A stretch of DNA of 64,000 nt. Origin: Bacteroidales bacterium UBA1181 (GTDB lineage: Bacteria; Bacteroidota; Bacteroidia; Bacteroidales; Paludibacteraceae). The translations under genes and the position numbers were made by a program. The DNA lies in contig DBYR01000018.1 in assembly GCA_002310215.1 (NCBI GenBank), positions 113,024 to 177,023 of the forward strand, written 5' to 3'. The first letter of the stretch is position 1. Every line of letters begins with the position of its first letter. The notes beneath the pieces are model-generated. The model saw only the letters and a list, made by a program, of their open reading frames with translations, did not search any database and was not told the origin of the DNA. Below, piece by piece: positions 12,001 to 21,300 of this stretch.

Positions 12001-12106
12001 CAAGTGTCCATGGGGCGTATACGGCTACATCGTCGAATATGAGAGCGTCTTCAAGGGCATCAACAAGAAGGGCGAACGGCGAGGCACCGTGACATTAATA
12101 CGATAA
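2..12106 (+). CDS. Giant Ig-like-repeat surface protein with T9SS type B C-terminal domain (5' end outside window)
   Basis: The frame is open from the first bases of the window, so the N-terminus and signal peptide are missing; 4,034 codons are visible. The protein is a chain of about 47 Ig/PKD-like domains of roughly 75-90 residues. Each has a first Cys in a V-C-x-G type motif, a Y-x-W motif about 20-25 residues later and a second Cys in a N-G-C type motif near its end: the B-strand Cys, C-strand Trp, F-strand Cys pattern of an Ig fold. The last ~95 residues (WKDFWAPNAFSPN..., F-D-R-T-G-R, W-D-G, W-G-V-Y-G-Y, ending GTVTLIR) are a gliding-motility-associated CHU_C domain, the type B sorting signal of T9SS. 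The family (SprB-like adhesins) is exported to the cell surface; an adhesin or stalk role here is inference. A paralogue follows directly on the same strand. Confidence 0.93.
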   Translation, partial: ENDLSFTQASATLQTTVSDAYNYIVTAVMNGCESKDTIHTGYYPTPVVTVDGDKNTCPNGDANLSVSITGGSGNASDYTTRWTSDKAVTIVNGATTNTVTAKNLTSGTYTFYAFATDNVHSCDAKSEPFTVEVWNNPTIIVTPDNSEVCKGESTNVSAKLQTGNGSFTWTYNGRTENGEKINVTIQDTTTIHVSGTDENGCSSETDTTIRILPIPTLTIEGEKTICEGNTNGVQIQLSGAKKYSVENVGDYTSNSENDKVNVTLKPESTKDYNITGVLNGCTNTESVTITVNPLPDVRINGETNGSGAICEGDSIVLGATKGLTGYTWTVSNFTGTKKYNTVGDSLVIKTDATTTHQLQTINVTLKATGNNCEDSTTYTITINPQPVFTLKAEEAVCENGEVTLKMEQAANAEAIREVDWGSLSSENKKEITVATTKAAGETETYTVSAKSINQCVYTNTANVAIKANPSFSIQGEEICENDYAIIELQSGSADKYFVNDNEITFNQGKWTDETSRRNSGVHTLSMTGKNYYTLSNNGTLTCEKTEDIIFNVKELPDVKITAPNFLCINSTNAELSVTAANKYAWFKENNYLDTIGRSQTLSIETPTINTKLHYAVEVTVGKCKNMDSVNIEVFNTPTFQAPEELIYVCKGSDVTLTFTDNSPSGTWTWSTGATQTPSITLPDVQDKEEITVTAQTSQGCEATKTFFVEAKENPSYHLEGDLTVCKGSTSDVTLYTSYNNKPLCEYIWLGESDIKPANAQSIQLNINEVINERSEFVVSMISNYIGTKDYNGKTLNANVVCKSKEIITLDIWELPVISVNGGKADTTVCAGRPVTLTATSTDIEPTSWSWRGNNVGTPTNTSTASTFSTTTGGESEYMYVVKASNSHNCTDSTDFTVYVNALPRISLTAPDEVCDGTDTIATVKSLDNKELLYEWDRSGLFTTSNRKNISVGTNDITVRVSAKDENGCTSEEASKEIKFLPNPELSFVNPIDNVCYGDSVTLTVKDTSNQTTFYWMGDKNNTKSTFTKKEMTELTTFTVVGTRNGCTHTQTRNVDVWSLPTIKIDEAPKTATCWNGEVNLEGFGSDIQKYAWKDNRATISRNASDYSSENTKTYTNLVEQTTKYLWGMDSHGCVNQDSVIININPLPVFSISGDTIACKDERITITAVKDASTVGGLNYEWKDKYGNVLSDNDELNIVITKDTTLYVKATNAENCSKDTSFHIAMKGIPAIHAVKDTQNVCKDDPAELVVTSSMPDVVFSWVDARTGANIDANDLSNNNTTLRQIVSTYKEYKATVTKSYPIYGKTKECFSDTIFKITPWEKPNIRLNGQIEICQGDSVLLQAEGGVNGKYHWSYKYQDKNDNEVVVDTTGINSAENTDQLKPVPSAGLTTYIVVGEDEKTCKNTADFQVRMNYLPNFTISGVEEACEGEKISISVDASEAYNYMWDENGYRTTKTHDYVIERDTTIHIYAINTETRCQKDDSISISSKKHPDLMLQLDDYVCFGTSANFASTLNDNDSTKFYWYKGTDVSITADKVGKEWTTEPLTTESWFHVQARKKYKIATCTSDTTFRVQTLQLPNIKIEQGNNVPACESQEITLTASGGDKYAWDTKDTTLTDSNNADITFTPTKNGEKHILLGGKYYNNYGKTCYNTDSTAITLYNLPNFTIEGPTDTCQNTHIALTGKSTENLSYLWTDTLGNPISSLKSHTFLITKDTTVKLIASNALKCSNSKTYSVKMHKYPEIQLDTITENVCKGAKGLIRVSNTESDVTKVAYQWSDWGEQGAILNRDSITPTVPKQTQYTVTASNIYNNNGGSCPRSYKYTINTWDDPTIIVENVSVCPGEKAVLVASSPTINDDNAFSWDGTSVHSKTYETNPILKDTAFIVRAVDNNHCEGNTSVNVTLHPLPSFSLSNNGPVCRGTQIKVEASNMGLEYDWHDMKGFRQDMTYTEILDDDKMVYVTARTAFGCTKDDSIKVKVKNNPILELSMKNSEGKDTNYVCYGEEMTLTASGANGGYFWIVDGKTNNNNQNELVLSQLTIPVNVTLRGISNGCESTIDTSINIWSLPNITIEAQYANVCIKSYDSLYAKGGISGKYIWSGPDISGSGVQWAGTSAATLSGDDVEIYLDANNNATFMTKYYVTGVDENGCSGRGNIDVKVNEQPTVQIEGDLTVCEGSEANLYTSGTAESFIWTVNGQNYYSSAINPEILTDNTKVMVIGTDNNDCQTADVDYIRTKPIPHILVKTNTGVDTVCKNDKVRIDLKAVDKNGKELTEDISWEWQNTNTNSYWEEIITNKKNYNVRVVAKDCPNDTTLSINIWPLPIFEIKGDDAICIGDSTILTAEDDKNGNGPMTYQWQQTAQGGAGQTETINGQTNANLTIHPVETTRYVASGTDKHLCHSTATHTVRVDGLPTDLRIIASPSDSICEGENITLKVLGSGVDYTWSIGETRLNSGEELTYKIEQTTTFTVKGRNANGCDFEVKKTIYKKDRPVIEVVEKPDYVCYNTEAKIKVKGADSYLWDNNGTKDETAEVLLMDRTFSVTGFKNGCQADPITIYVPVKSLPTILVSSDKLDNEICFSDKISLIASGGKSGKYSWEDGQYKTDTITVSPEKTKTYTVWGEDEFGCKNHNEYQVIVHDLPKLHIEAFTDLICQGDVDTLWVINDNPKAENGTQVLFKSYAWGDGETIEKINSSIKQDKTFKVTVQDIYGCVNDAEKLIKTKPYPKLNVTAPAYVCYNESGAVSISGAKNYTWNDGSHVDQFSNVLQRDTVYSVTGETDGCRTDTTFNVAVMPLPNIWIASNVDEICLKQTITMRANGGSTYVWNVRDIETNSTTVETVTVQPNKADQTFKYNVTGTDLNGCSNKASFEVKVNPAPKFEIHGEKEICEGDMNTLWVTGDAIRYTWTNTGEQSDTIYPIVDQQTTYRVTAESENGCMSTDSIRVKVKPYPTITISAPTAVCHGEKAIMNANGASTYVWQNDPTQTNKKYVDTPEKGTTYTVKGTTKGCTSEASVYVDVNPLPYVWITGSESVCAGSDMTLSANGASSYVWSTKQTGEHISLKPTDTSKPLVVSVIGTDANNCVNKDTFSITVHPLPNVKIKGDNATCNGDATHLEATGAKDYIWNTSEQGAHIYPIITGNKTFNVEGTDEHGCKNTDTKTVTRKYYPVLSYTAPSAVCDGSEVRISVTGASHYTWSGSESLKAQGGTMTDTIRERTIYKVEGEENGCTTVREIIIDKYELPTIWINGPATVCQDVQMKLSATGGTSYTWAWNGNTYRSNTLSDQPERTTTYRVTGTDSHKCSNTAEHEVVVRPKPKFVVNGVTEVCEGTATTLTAESTDNTQLSYSWSNGAGTPSITPVINTTTKFIVVGKDANNCESTVTHTVVSQEIPTVTWTGTTTLCQGDRLQLNAKGAKTYKWTNTDRPGVTLSTTNLMTDYPTSSTVYTLEGSSNGCAAEPINIPVNALPNPSLTYQGNTVICENSQLTLTVYGADSYLWNNGSSNKTMITIPPAGDTVFSVVGTDKNKCKTELKIPVTVNKNPDFTIEGETEVCRGDYTTLIARGDAMNYYWGYQTPIYDKNLSGNGTPVGIQIDIPTYVFVKGVDDHGCESEKSLAIKMKTPPTIRYSGNTEVCLGEAIELFAEGDAKEYTWSTDGGLTAQSGNPYLFTPEGVTRVILSGIADNGCVTTEEIYIETNVAPNVDIYGDSSVCEGNTARLIADGANKFVWYEESTKETEEGRYLTRSRLEPGAHKFLITGTSIAGCTNTKEFTLMVNKNPSVTIHDTLIGCPNEDTRAEFSIKEPYIVDCEWSSNPINGDLFSNSAKSVTATITEPTEVYVVAYDANRCASYDTITVDALQFNPIRFNVTPTIIDENSNVIEMTGYFPNTDNWEWVTDDGMPDTKGRNVKHTFVNPNVRDSFIVTARAYDDKGCLYEGDTIVYVWKDFWAPNAFSPNEDDMNDKFWFLGTEFMTEFRWRVFDRTGRIVFESDSRTGKWDGRDKNGDKCPWGVYGYIVEYESVFKGINKKGERRGTVTLIR
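130..11570 (+). repeat. Array of about 47 Ig-like domains with three-domain super-period
   Basis: I counted domain starts by the recurring linker (x-P-x-[IVF]-x-[IV]-x-G) followed by the first Cys. From about nt 6000 on, the domains fall into three repeating classes. Class A is often Y-V-C-Y-G and ends N-G-C...; class B starts L-P-x-I-x-I and ends G-T-D-x-x-G-C-x-N...V-N-P-x-P; class C ends in K-P-Y-P or a similar linker. First-Cys codons of class A lie at 6002, 6758, 7508, 8204, 8876, 9527, 10196 and 10889, that is every 651-756 nt. Earlier A-type domains are followed by a W-x-L-P linker, which hints that the period runs further upstream. Confidence 0.8.
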
Positions 12107-12152
12107 ACGAGGCAGGTTGAAACACTAAAAATCAAGCCTTATATTACGCCAA

Positions 12153-12198
12153 AAACAGGCGACGGTTGTAGGAATAACTCTACAACCGTCGCCTGTTT
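12153..12198 (+). terminator. Rho-independent terminator after the first giant gene
   Basis: Two perfect 18-bp arms (12153-12170 and 12181-12198, core GGCGACGGTTGTA) surround a 10-nt loop, and the second arm runs into a short T stretch. It starts 47 nt after the stop codon at 12106, so the two giant genes are probably transcribed separately. Confidence 0.85.
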
Positions 12199-12274
12199 TA
12201 TACAAAGGAACGAAAGCTTTGACCAACCCAATTTGTTTTAACGGAAATGTCATAGAAAATAACGTGGAAAACCA

Positions 12275-12305
12275 TTGCAAAAGTGAAAACTTTAACTTAA
12301 TTTAG
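12275..12305 (+). promoter_or_regulatory. Candidate Bacteroidetes promoter for the second giant gene
   Basis: TTG at 12275-12277, a 20-nt spacer and TAATTTAG at 12298-12305 resemble TTG-N19-21-TAnnTTTG with one mismatch in the -7 box. The start codon is about 57 nt downstream. The rest of the 12107-12361 gap is AT-rich and holds only the terminator and this site. Confidence 0.35.
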
Positions 12306-12361
12306 CATATTGATGTATAGTGGACGAACTACAAACGTAGACCGCTAAGAAATAACTGCTT

Positions 12362-15300
12362 ATGGAAGAAACAAAGTCGATGTATATGAAGTGTATCAAA
12401 ATATTATTCACCATTTTTTGGGCGAATGTCTATATATGCAACTCTGTTTGGGCTATCAATGAAGACACTCCAAACCTCAGTTTCGAGAACGGAGCGGCCA
12501 GTTTCCCAACAACCTTCTCTGACGATGATTTAGGTGTCTGGAAGAGGTACTATGGATTCTATGGAGCGGAACACTTTGACGTTACACAGGTTGTCAATAA
12601 AATATCCACCCATCACAATGGTGAGGCAAGAGCAATAGGAGGAAGAGGAGACGAGGATAATGACGGATGGGTAAGGTACGGTGTTGAACTTAGTTACACA
12701 TTACCAAATAGGACGAATAGCACGACTTATCCCAACACAGGAAAATACACGATAGCCAACGGGTTACAAGGAAAATTTGACATCATCACAGATAGGACAC
12801 TTGACCCAAGCGTTTATAACACAGCAGACTGCCGGACAAAAGTTCCATTCTACACCATGCCAAACAAATTAGAAGATGGACAAAAAGTTGTTCGAATCGG
12901 TAGCACAGGTAACACGGAAACACGTTACTCAAGTTACGAGCCAAGAGGATACTATCGTCGAGCTCATGCAGAAAGAATGGTTTATTCCTTCGAAGTGAAA
13001 GAGAATAGCACCCTACTCACCGTCCAATTCGCCGCATTTTTGGAGGACCCCGACGACCCATCTCAACCAGCCCAGGCAGGTGCTCACATTGCGGATGAAC
13101 GACCAACCACATCCGTCTCTGTCACACTCAAAAAGAACGGGACAAATCAAATCGTCAAACCAGTTTGTAGCGAATACGAAGCGAGTCTAAACAATTCTCA
13201 ATTAGACTTAGGAATCGTTGAAAAAGAATGCAATAATTACGCAAGAAACTCATCTCCAGCGCGTTACAAGGATTGGACAACCAACGTCTATGACCTGCGC
13301 GAAAACATCGGAGATATCGTCACCATCGAAGTGTGGGTTCACGATTGCTTGCTAGAACTTCCAATGTGTTCAGAATGCAAAAGATTATTTCACAACACAA
13401 CAGTAACCTATACAAATGGAATTCCATATCTACAATGCCAAAGAACGTCAAGAATAATCGACAACAAGGGGGGGATTGCAGGTGAATATGGATGGTCATC
13501 TGACTACGTGGGATGTAATGCAAGACACAGAGCATATCTCAAACCAACCGCAGGAGGTCACCGTGCCTATTGCTACTTCACCGCCAACACAAAAAAGATG
13601 GAGATGTTGGTGGACAACTGTCCTGAAAACAATAGAATCACCATCACCGCACCAACGGGATTCACCTTCTACACATGGAAGACGGGTGAGGGTGTATCTC
13701 TCGAAACGGATCCGCTCCACCCGAATATCGCATACGTAGACCGAGCCGCCATACAAGAGAACATGGACTACATCTGTGAAATGAGTGGTGACGACCCTGC
13801 CTGCTCCAAAATCTACGGTATCGTACAATTAGCGAAAGACCCATTGGGCGCAAAATTCACAAAAAAGATTGCCTGCGACAATGAGGTGAGCTTCACCAAC
13901 GAATCGTACATCACACCTGTCAAACAACAGAGTGGAGACACCATCAAGCCTGACCGTATTATCGAATACAGATGGAACTGCACCGACGGACATGGGCACA
14001 ACTTCTCTTTGACAACCACTGAAAAAGATGAGACACCAACTTGGATCTTGGAATATACCCAAGAGAACAAGGGCCGCTACACTGTAACATTGGACATCAC
14101 CACAGAGAAAGGATGCCACGCCACCTACTCGGAAGAGATCACCGTATCCCCAAGGGAGGATATCAGCATAGATGGCGTCACAGAGGTTTGCGAAGGCAAT
14201 TCCACCACCCTACAGATATCCAATTACAACGATCCGGGGAACACCTTCTTTTGGTATAAAACAGCGACATTGGGGACATTATTGCCAAGCGATGACTTGC
14301 TGCAAGAAGGACAAGATTACACTGATTCAAAACTGACATTCACACCAGAACCAGGAACCACCCACATCTACGTCAAGATTTTAAAGCCAGGAGCAGAGAA
14401 CGACTGCTACTTCACAAAATCATTCGACGTGACCACTAAGAAAGTGCCGGCCATCTCTGTGTCTGGCACAGGCACAAACGCCAACATGAATGTGAGACCT
14501 AAATACGTGGACATCTGCGAAGCAGGCGAAGCGCACCTTAATGCAAGAGAGACGACCAGCCCTGCAATCGGCATCAGCAAATGGATGTGGAGCGACCTGA
14601 AAAACACAGCGGCAAACACTGTTAGCCCACAGGACACCACGCTCTACTACATCACGGCGGAAGGGTCTAACGGATGTGTCGCCAAAGACTCTATCCAAGT
14701 CAATGTGATGAAAAAACCCATATTGCAGATTAACGGAGGCGATGAAATCTGCGTGAACGATTCAATCACGCTCCACGCCAACAGTCTGCTGAACGATGTG
14801 ACCAACACAGCTCTGTACAAGTGGTATAGACTCAGCCAAAACAACACGGATGAAATATCATCACCTACCCATGAAATGGGCGGTAGCGGAACAGACTCGC
14901 TTATCGTCACACACAGCACTCCATCCGCTATTGGTAGTGACGATTACATGTACCGGTTGGAGGGAACGAACCAATACGGATGTAAATCATTCGTAGACAA
15001 ACAAGTGGTAGTAAGGGATAACCCATCACCTATTATTCCAGACCTGACACCAGTCTGCAAAGGAGAAAACGTAATCATATACATCTATGGAGCAGACTCG
15101 ACGAAAATAGTGGAAGAGAACAAAAACGAATTCGACAAGATACCGTACTCCGCCTCTCTCTCCACCCCGAGAGATTCCATCCACGTCATCACGATCAACC
15201 ACTACAACAGTGTGACCTGTACGACGAAAGTGGTTAAACCTGTCAGGATGGATAGCGTTCCAAGCATCGAAATCACAGGAGAAACGGAAATCTGTAGCGG

Positions 15301-18300
15301 AGGAAGCATCACGCTCACCGCCACAGACACCACCTCATACGATTCATATCAAGAAACGATAACGAAGACATATTCATGGACAGACGCCAACCACACGACA
15401 ACAGCGCAAATGACGGCGCAGCCAAACACTTCCACCACGTATGGCGTCACCATAACAAACAGCAAGAATTGCTCCGCGACGAAAAACATCGACGTGACCA
15501 TAAACCCACTGCCAAGGGTCATCGCCGAAGCTAACAACGGGAAAGTATGTCCTAACGGAACCGACACATTAAAAGCATATATCATAGAAAATGGCGCAAG
15601 GGTTGCCCTATCCGAATGCAGATGGTTCAGCGACCCTGACACGCTACACCCTCTCGTCGGCTACGCCTCACTGAACGGGACAAAAAACGACTCGATAAAA
15701 GTCAGCAACATAACTACGCAAACGACCTACTACGTAGTAGGCGTAAACGGAAAAGGGTGTAAGAGAGTGGCTCAAGTGACCATCTATCTCAAGACCCCAC
15801 CGACCATCACCATCGCAGGAGAGACTGAGATATGCAACAAAGGAAACATCGTACTCACCGCCGCAGGTGCGGAATCCTACCGATGGGAATTGGTGACGGG
15901 GAAAGCTCCTGACACAGTCATAACCGCCAAAGGAACGAACAACCCATTGGCGGAACAGGCGAACTACGACCGAGACACCACCATCCGCTATTATGTATAT
16001 GGAACGAAGGACGGTTGCGAAGGCTATAATTACAAAGACGTAAATGTATACAAGGAGCCTAACATCACCATCACTGGACCAAACAGTGTATGTTACGGAG
16101 TTCCTGCAGATCTAACCGCCCACGGATCAGTATCAAGTTACCTTTGGACAGGACTCAGCAAAACAGATGCCAACATACAAGTAGTACCAATCGGCACGGA
16201 GCAAACGTTCCAAGTGACAGGATACAACGCAAAAGGTTGTCCGGGAACCGCACAGCACAAAGTCAAAGTTAATCCGAACCCTAACCTATCCATCGAGGAA
16301 GCAAACCCTGTTTGTCCTGGTGAAAAGGCTGTCAATATTAATGTCAGAGATATCAATTCAGGAAATCTCTCAAATATTGAATGGAGCATAAACGGATCCG
16401 TCATCAGCAATCCGAGAGATGTGGCGCTCAATGACACCACGAAATTCCGTGTGACTGCACAAAACGAGCACGGATGTTCCGCTACGGACTCCGCCATAGT
16501 CATCGTATATCCGAAGCCAATTCTCTCCATCACCGCACCAGCCGTCTGTGAAGGGGAAGAGATTGTCGCCACTGTCGATGGTGCGGCTTCCTACCAATGG
16601 TACGAAGGGAACGGTAACACTGCCACCCAAACAAACCAAACAGGAACCAAATACACGAAGACCAACTACAACGGTCCATCTCCATATAGATTTAGTGTAA
16701 TCGGATACGAAAATGGATGTCCGTCAGACAGGAAAGATACATTCATCACGATCAAGAAGAAACCGACGTTCACCATCGCAGGAGATACCGCCTACTGCGA
16801 AAACAGCACCATGCAATTGGCGGCAAACGGAATCGACAACGCTGATGTACAAGCCTACTTGTGGAGCACGGGCGATGTCACATCCTCCATTTCGAAATCT
16901 GCATTATTGGATATAAATAGCATAAGCCTGACCATCACCAATCAAGAGGGATGTACCAACGAAGCAAGAAGAGGCATCGTTGTAAAAGAGAATCCTAAGA
17001 TTGAAATCAGACCGACAAAAGAGGCCGTATGTGAAGGCGATTCCGTACAGATGTACGCTTGGGCAGCGAAAGATGCGAACTCCCTATCATTAACCTACGG
17101 ATGGGAGCAAAAAGCGAAAGGAGAACCGAATTTCAGGACATACGACAAAACCTTATTCACCTCCAATGTTTACAGGATCCCGAACGACTCCATCGAGCCA
17201 ACGCTTCAGACCACAACCACCTACAAAGCAGAAGGCACGGAGATCCACAACTACTTATTGCTTAACAATACACACTTAACGTGCGTTTCCTCCGCAGAGA
17301 AGACGATTGTAGCCAATCCGAAGCCAGCCGTGTTCATCACAGGTGCGGACTCCATCTGTAGCGGAACGGAAACCAACCTCATCGCCTACAACACCAACAG
17401 CAACGCAATCATCAAGAGTTGGAGTTGGGAATCCTCCAATCTCGATCCGAGCGAAACACACACGTTAAGCTACACCAGCACAGGAGTAGTGACAGGACAC
17501 GCCGCATACACCGCCATCGCATCCACCAACGACGGATGTACGGGAGAGTCGACACACAACATCGAGGTATATCCAGCATTCAAATTCTCAATAGACGGCT
17601 CCCAATATACATGTGAAAACGATTCGTTCAAGATATTCGCCGTACCAGACGCAAACAACAAATACAAGAAAGTGACCGACTATAAATACCAATGGTCACC
17701 ACAAGGAGGCGTCTCCGACACTGCGTCCGGCATCATCTACGAGACCACAAATTTCACACTGAGCATCACCGACCCGAAAGGATGTAAGGCGGATACACAA
17801 AGTATCGTGTTGTTCAGGAAATTACCGAAGATCACATTGTCCGCCGACCCAGTGTGCGAGGGTCAAGAGGCCACCATCAAAGCCGTGTCCGACTCTATCA
17901 TGCAGACCATCCAATGGGGGACCAATACGATTCATAACCTAAGCGCACAAGCAGACAAAACAAAAGATTTCTTTTCTCAAGTCATCAACCAATCCACCAC
18001 ATTTACTGTGTTTGGCACAGATGTAATGGGTTGTAAGTCACAAGAAGAAATCATCGTAGTAGATCCAATCACAGCACCTGATCTTAGCATCACAGGTGTC
18101 ACCAACGCCTGCGCAGGATCGAACGTGGATCTCATCGCCGCAACAAGTTCGGGACACGACATCAAATGGTATGATTACGAAGGAGACGTCATAGGGAACT
18201 TGTTGACGAGCCAAGATGGTTTACTCTCTCTAAATTCCGTCACAGTAGGGACCCACAAATTCATCGCCATCGTAGACAACGGTTCCTGCGACACAAGGAA

Positions 18301-21300
18301 AACTCACACGCTTGTTGTCACAAGCAATCCGACCGTGAAAATCGAAACAAAGGTCGGTAACAACTGGAAGGATTTGAACGCGTTAGAAATCTGCGAAAAT
18401 AATTCCGTCAACGTCAGAACCCAAGATTGCGGAACTAGCAGTGGACTCACCTACGCATGGAACATCTCCAACACATCGGCGTGCGAAACAACATTCACGC
18501 CTGATAACGACGCAACCTGTATCGTCACCGTGACCGATGACGCTCAATGTACAGGAAAAGACACCCTACAAATCATAGTCAACAGGAATCCTATTCTGAC
18601 GATCAACGGAATATCCAATGGAGACACTATCGTCTGCGCAGACAACGACAAGTCCAACACTGTGAAGTTGATAGCCGGAAATGGCGGTGGCTCAGACTAC
18701 ATCTGGACAAACGCGACAGCCGACCACACAAGCTCACACGACAGCATCGCCAATGTCACTGTCAATGGAGGAGAAACCACCATCTCTGTGACCGGCACAA
18801 GCATCAAGGGATGTCCAGGCGCGACAAGCTACACCATCAAGGCGAAGGCATATCCTACGTTCGAGGCGAACGACACCTTCGCATGTATCGGTGATTATGC
18901 GACAGTGAAAGTACGCAGCGGAAATGCGGACACATACGAGTGGAGTTGGACCGAAGGCGGACAAAACAAGACCGCGAACGGTACAAACCTCACCGAGATA
19001 TTGAACGTGGCAGAAAAGATATACTCCTTAACTGCCACGAAAGATGGTTGTAAGACAGAGGCAAAATCTGTTAAGATAACAGGTTACAACAAACCTGACC
19101 TTAACATCTCAAGTGACAAAGACATATGCTTCGGCGAAACAATTCAACTCCAAGCGTCAGGTGCGGATTCCCTACTCAAATGGTCTAACGGAAACGGACT
19201 GACCGATGGAGGATCAGGAATCGCCACCGTGAAACCGAACGCAACAGGAGTGCACAAATACACGGTGATCGGCTATAACTCCCAAGCAATTGGAGGATGT
19301 TACAAAGACACCTTTGTAACGGTGAACGTCCGTCCTATCCCTAACTTCACCGTAACAGGAGACAAGAACATCTGCGCCGGAAACGAACTGACATTAACAG
19401 CGGAGAACAAGAACACTTCAGACAACAGCGTTCAATTCAACTGGCAATGGGAAGACAACGGGACGAACAAAACAGAGACAAACAAGACGACTATCACGCC
19501 TACGCTCACTAACAACGGAACACAAGACGCAACCGTCGTCATCACCACATACGCAACCAACAGTATAGGATGTACTGACTTTATCAAACATTCCGTGACA
19601 GTCAAGGCATCCCCTGAGTTCACAGTCCCTGCCATCAACATCTGTGAAGGGAACGACGCCATCGTCAACATTCCAAATGTCACATCCGTATATTGGGCAT
19701 TTGACAAAAAAACGACGGGTCCGTCAAGAACATTGCCTTTCGACACCATCAACAAATACAAAGCAACTATTGGTTTCGACATTACCGGCTACAAAAACGG
19801 TTGTGGCAAACGTGATACGATAGACAACATCACCATTCAAGCGAAACCATCCATCACCTTCAGCACAGAAGGAATCACGGGAGCCGATGACGCAGAGGGC
19901 ACAGGTAAGATTTGTCTCAACGCCACAGGCGTAAAGATAACCGCCGCCACCAACGTCAACAACCCGAAATGGAAGTGGAACGGAACAACGGGGGCAGCCA
20001 TATACGAGCCTGAGCCTAACACGACAGGTTTGATGACCTACACCGTCAACGTGACAGACAACAACGGATGTAGCAATACCAAGCAATACAACCTAACCGT
20101 CCTCGCCAACCCTATCCTCAGAATCAGCGACGACGGAGGAACTAATTATGAGCTCACCGGTAAAGGGAAAGTCTGCGAGAAAGAAGCACTCACCCTAAAG
20201 GTAAAACCAGACGTCGAAGAAGCTGGCATGAGCTACACTTGGACAACAGGTGTGGCAGGAACAGCCAACGGCAACACCTACACTATCGGTGAAAACGTAT
20301 TAACCGACGACAAAACATTCATCATCGAAGGAGTAAATCCAAATGGTTGTAAAGGAACGACCAAGTACGATCTGACAGTCAATAAATATCCTAACACAAA
20401 AATCAAATGGGACAATAAATGTGCAGGAGAAAACGTGACCGTTGAAATCGAAAATGCAAGTAACAACGCTCAATACAATTGGGAATGGACGATTGGAAGC
20501 GAGACGAAGACTGCGTCCAACACCCGTTATGTGACCCAACAACTGACGGATGACACCAACTTCAAAGTGACCGCATCAGGAAACGGGTGTACAAAAGATA
20601 ACGATACCCTTGTGACTGTTAAAAAGAATCCATCATTCAAACTCAAGCCGGATTCCATCAGTTTCTGTAAGAATGGATCACCAATATCCATCACGGCGAC
20701 CTCCACTGACCCTTACACCTACAAATGGACAGAAGGGAGCACAGAACTTAAGACTGACAATACAACAACGACCAGTACATTGGACAATAGACAACCGAGC
20801 AGGAATACAAGATATGTGGTCGAAGCCACCTCGGCAGACAAGTGTCACACAAAAGACACCGCCGTAGTTACCGTCATATCTTTGCCAAAGCCATCCATCC
20901 ACAAGGAGGGAGCCCCTTGCGTCGGGAACACAATCAAATGGACAGCCATCGGACAGACAGGTTCGACCTACAAATGGTATGTGAACAACGAAGAGATTGA
21001 ACATGGGCCAAGCACTCACTCGGGAATATCATTCATCGTAGGGGGAGCGGGAGATGCGGAACTTTCCGTCAGGATAAGCGAAGGATTCAACGACAACGGC
21101 GTTACAATAGCTGTGGAAGAACATCCTGCCCATAGCACGAACTGTAGCATCGAGAGAGTTTCGGAAACATTGAAGAAACAAAACAAACCTAATATCACAA
21201 GTGCAGACACAACACGTTGTAAGGGAGACGGACGAAAGACCGTCAACGTACAAGGTGCCAAGATATACAGGTGGTTAGACGAAAACGGAACAGCCTATGC

